From Candidatus Rokuibacteriota bacterium (lineage in GTDB: Bacteria > Methylomirabilota > Methylomirabilia > Rokubacteriales > CSP1-6), in the NCBI GenBank assembly GCA_003221435.1, contig QHRS01000229.1, positions 1,792-8,331 on the forward strand: DNA of 6,540 nt, written 5' to 3'. The notes below the pieces were generated by a model. The model was not told where the DNA came from. It worked only from the letters and a program-made list of their open reading frames with translations, and did not search any database. The first letter of the stretch is position 1; every line of letters begins with the position of its first letter. Position numbers and translations under genes: made by a program. Of this stretch, positions 5,150 to 6,540 are shown piece after piece.

Positions 5150-6540
5150 TCACGGCTCCAGCACATGGGCGACCGACAGCAGCGCGATCGCGACCCCCAT
5201 CAGGCTTTCGCCGGCGATGATCCCGGACGACACCGGCACCACGTACTCCTCGGCCAGCTTCTTGTTCGCCTTGTGCAGACCGGCCGCGATCAGCGCGCCG
5301 ATGAACATGGACACCGAGTAGTAAGCGGTGATCGTGAACGCGAGCCCGAGACCCGTGGCCGAGGGGATGTACTTCTTGTGCTTCGGGAACGCGCGCTCGA
5401 GCAGCGCGAGCACGATGCCGGTCGTCGCTCCGATCACGAGGCCGATGCGGGCCGTGGGCTTCAGCGCCCCCAGCCCCTTCGCCAGCAGCTCGGCGACGCC
5501 GCGCCACACCTGGGCCGCGGGCGCCGGCCACTGGTCGGTGCCGAGAACCGAAGCGTTCGGGATCAGGAGGAAGAACACCGGCACCACGACCACGGTGCCC
5601 ACGAGCACGCCGAAGAACTGCGCGATGAACTGCTGGCGCGGCTTGGCGCCGAGCAGGTAGCCGCTCTTGAGATCCGTGAGCAGGTCGCCCGCGTGCGTGC
5701 ACGCCCCGGCCGTGATGTTCGCCGTCATCAGGTTGGTCGTGATGTTGCCGGGTGCGAGCGCGCCGAACGTGAGCTGCGTGATCTTGCTCAGCGGGCCGGT
5801 GGGCGTGATGTCGGTCTCGCCGGTGGTGCGCCCGGCCACCACCACGAGCAGGAACGTCATCAGCACCGCGATCACGCCCATCCACCAGTGGATGTGGAAG
5901 AAGCGCATGCCGAACACCACGGTGGTCAGGCCCAACGCGAACATGCCGCCGACGAACCATGAGCCTGGCACCTCGATGCGGTCCATCGGGTCCTCGGCCG
6001 CCGCCTGCCGGCGCTTGAACATCGCCCCGATGGTGCTGAACGCGCGCGCCACGGTCTTCCACTGCAGGATGAACAGCAGCAGCCCCGACGTCACCATCAT
6101 CGGGACTCCGGTCCACAGGCTCCAGGTCGTGATGCGGCGCAGCGCGCTGCCGCCGGTCTCGGCGATGTCGCCTCGCGCCATCATGATCGGGGCGAGGATG
6201 CCGAAATTGATCACGGTGCCGAGCATCAGGCTCCACGCCTGGCGCGTGCCCATGATGGCACCCGCCGCCACGAACAGGAGCGAGCCTTCGAACGACAGCG
6301 TGAGGTCCTGGCGCATGCGGTACTTGCCGATCTTCCAGTCACCCGGCAGCCAGGTGGACGGAACGTGCGGGTACTGGATCCAGGACAGGGGCCTGGCGAG
6401 CCAGCCCGGCATGGTCGGGGCCGGGCTCACCCGCGTCCAGCCAAACCCGCTCTTGCCCCACTCGGCCACTTTCATCCAGCCGGCGGTCGCGTCGCGGCAC
6501 CAGGTGAGGATCGCGCCGAACAGCATCGCGAGACCCAGTG
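5150..6540 (-). CDS. OPT-superfamily oligopeptide/metal-chelate transporter (5' end cut by window edge)
   Basis: This is an inner-membrane transporter of the OPT/YSL superfamily, whose members import oligopeptides or metal-chelate complexes by proton coupling. The frame is open from the TGA at 5150 to the window edge, about 462 residues. The ATG at 6526 is internal, because the frame continues upstream to 6540. Counting from that Met, hydrophobic segments lie near residues 80-116, 136-155, 190-210, 214-231, 299-322, 360-376, 392-416 and 430-455. Family-typical conserved stretches are GETDITPTGPLSK (236-248), the segment at 270-296 (Ala/Gly-rich, then HAGDLLTDLKSGYLLGAKP) and SSGIIAGESLMGV (433-445). 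Bacterial members usually have 550-680 residues, so one to two hundred N-terminal residues are missing. Residues 15-75 are unusually Trp/Pro-rich and hydrophilic for this family, probably a large extramembrane loop. The substrate cannot be told from this. Confidence 0.88.
   Translation of the reverse strand, partial: LGLAMLFGAILTWCRDATAGWMKVAEWGKSGFGWTRVSPAPTMPGWLARPLSWIQYPHVPSTWLPGDWKIGKYRMRQDLTLSFEGSLLFVAAGAIMGTRQAWSLMLGTVINFGILAPIMMARGDIAETGGSALRRITTWSLWTGVPMMVTSGLLLFILQWKTVARAFSTIGAMFKRRQAAAEDPMDRIEVPGSWFVGGMFALGLTTVVFGMRFFHIHWWMGVIAVLMTFLLVVVAGRTTGETDITPTGPLSKITQLTFGALAPGNITTNLMTANITAGACTHAGDLLTDLKSGYLLGAKPRQQFIAQFFGVLVGTVVVVPVFFLLIPNASVLGTDQWPAPAAQVWRGVAELLAKGLGALKPTARIGLVIGATTGIVLALLERAFPKHKKYIPSATGLGLAFTITAYYSVSMFIGALIAAGLHKANKKLAEEYVVPVSSGIIAGESLMGVAIALLSVAHVLEP

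Noticed and set aside
3693..6236. A single 847-codon minus-strand open frame spanning the YyaL-like gene and most of the OPT gene
   Set aside because: Its upstream half is an out-of-frame reading of the OPT gene with Arg/His-rich, non-conserved sequence, and the middle crosses the intergenic stem-loop. Only the part after the TTG at 4955 has a signal peptide and domain homology.

Overview
The window is very GC-rich and gene-dense, and looks like bacterial chromosome. Five protein-coding genes can be supported, two of them cut by the window edges. Left to right: (1) the 3'-truncated end of an extended SDR sugar-nucleotide enzyme, GDP-6-deoxy-D-mannose reductase (Rmd)-like, minus strand; (2) a complete GDP-mannose 4,6-dehydratase (Gmd)-like gene, minus strand, directly upstream of it; (3) a roughly 400-base divergent intergenic region with two back-to-back promoter candidates; (4) a secreted purple-acid-phosphatase-like metallophosphoesterase with a FlgD-like C-terminal domain, plus strand, broken by a frameshift; (5) a secreted YyaL/SPATA20-like alpha/alpha-toroid protein without its usual thioredoxin domain, minus strand; and (6) the C-terminal two thirds or more of an OPT-family transporter, minus strand, running off the right edge. 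No tRNA, rRNA, CRISPR array, IS element or integrase was seen.

The organism cannot be fixed from this window. High GC, GTG and TTG starts backed by strong Shine-Dalgarno sequences, and a C-terminal domain of the type 'PNP...AGRRVRT...AGVYFY...RRFAMLR' would suit Candidatus Eisenbacteria or a related FCB-group lineage. That is inference.

Gmd and Rmd together would convert GDP-mannose via GDP-4-keto-6-deoxy-mannose to GDP-D-rhamnose, a precursor for surface polysaccharide. They form a likely two-gene or longer operon whose candidate promoter (TTGACC, 17 nt, TACGGT) faces leftward. The phosphatase has its own rightward promoter candidate (TTGAGC, 17 nt, TAGCAT) and a leader of about 190 nt. The OPT transporter and the YyaL-like gene face the same way but are separated by 194 bases containing a GC-rich stem-loop, so co-transcription is uncertain. 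No functional link between the sugar-nucleotide genes, the phosphatase and the transporter is evident.

The most notable observation is the frameshift in the phosphatase. It falls where the first metal-binding GDxG motif should be, and both flanking reading frames are otherwise well conserved. Nothing here clearly amounts to a new biological system.
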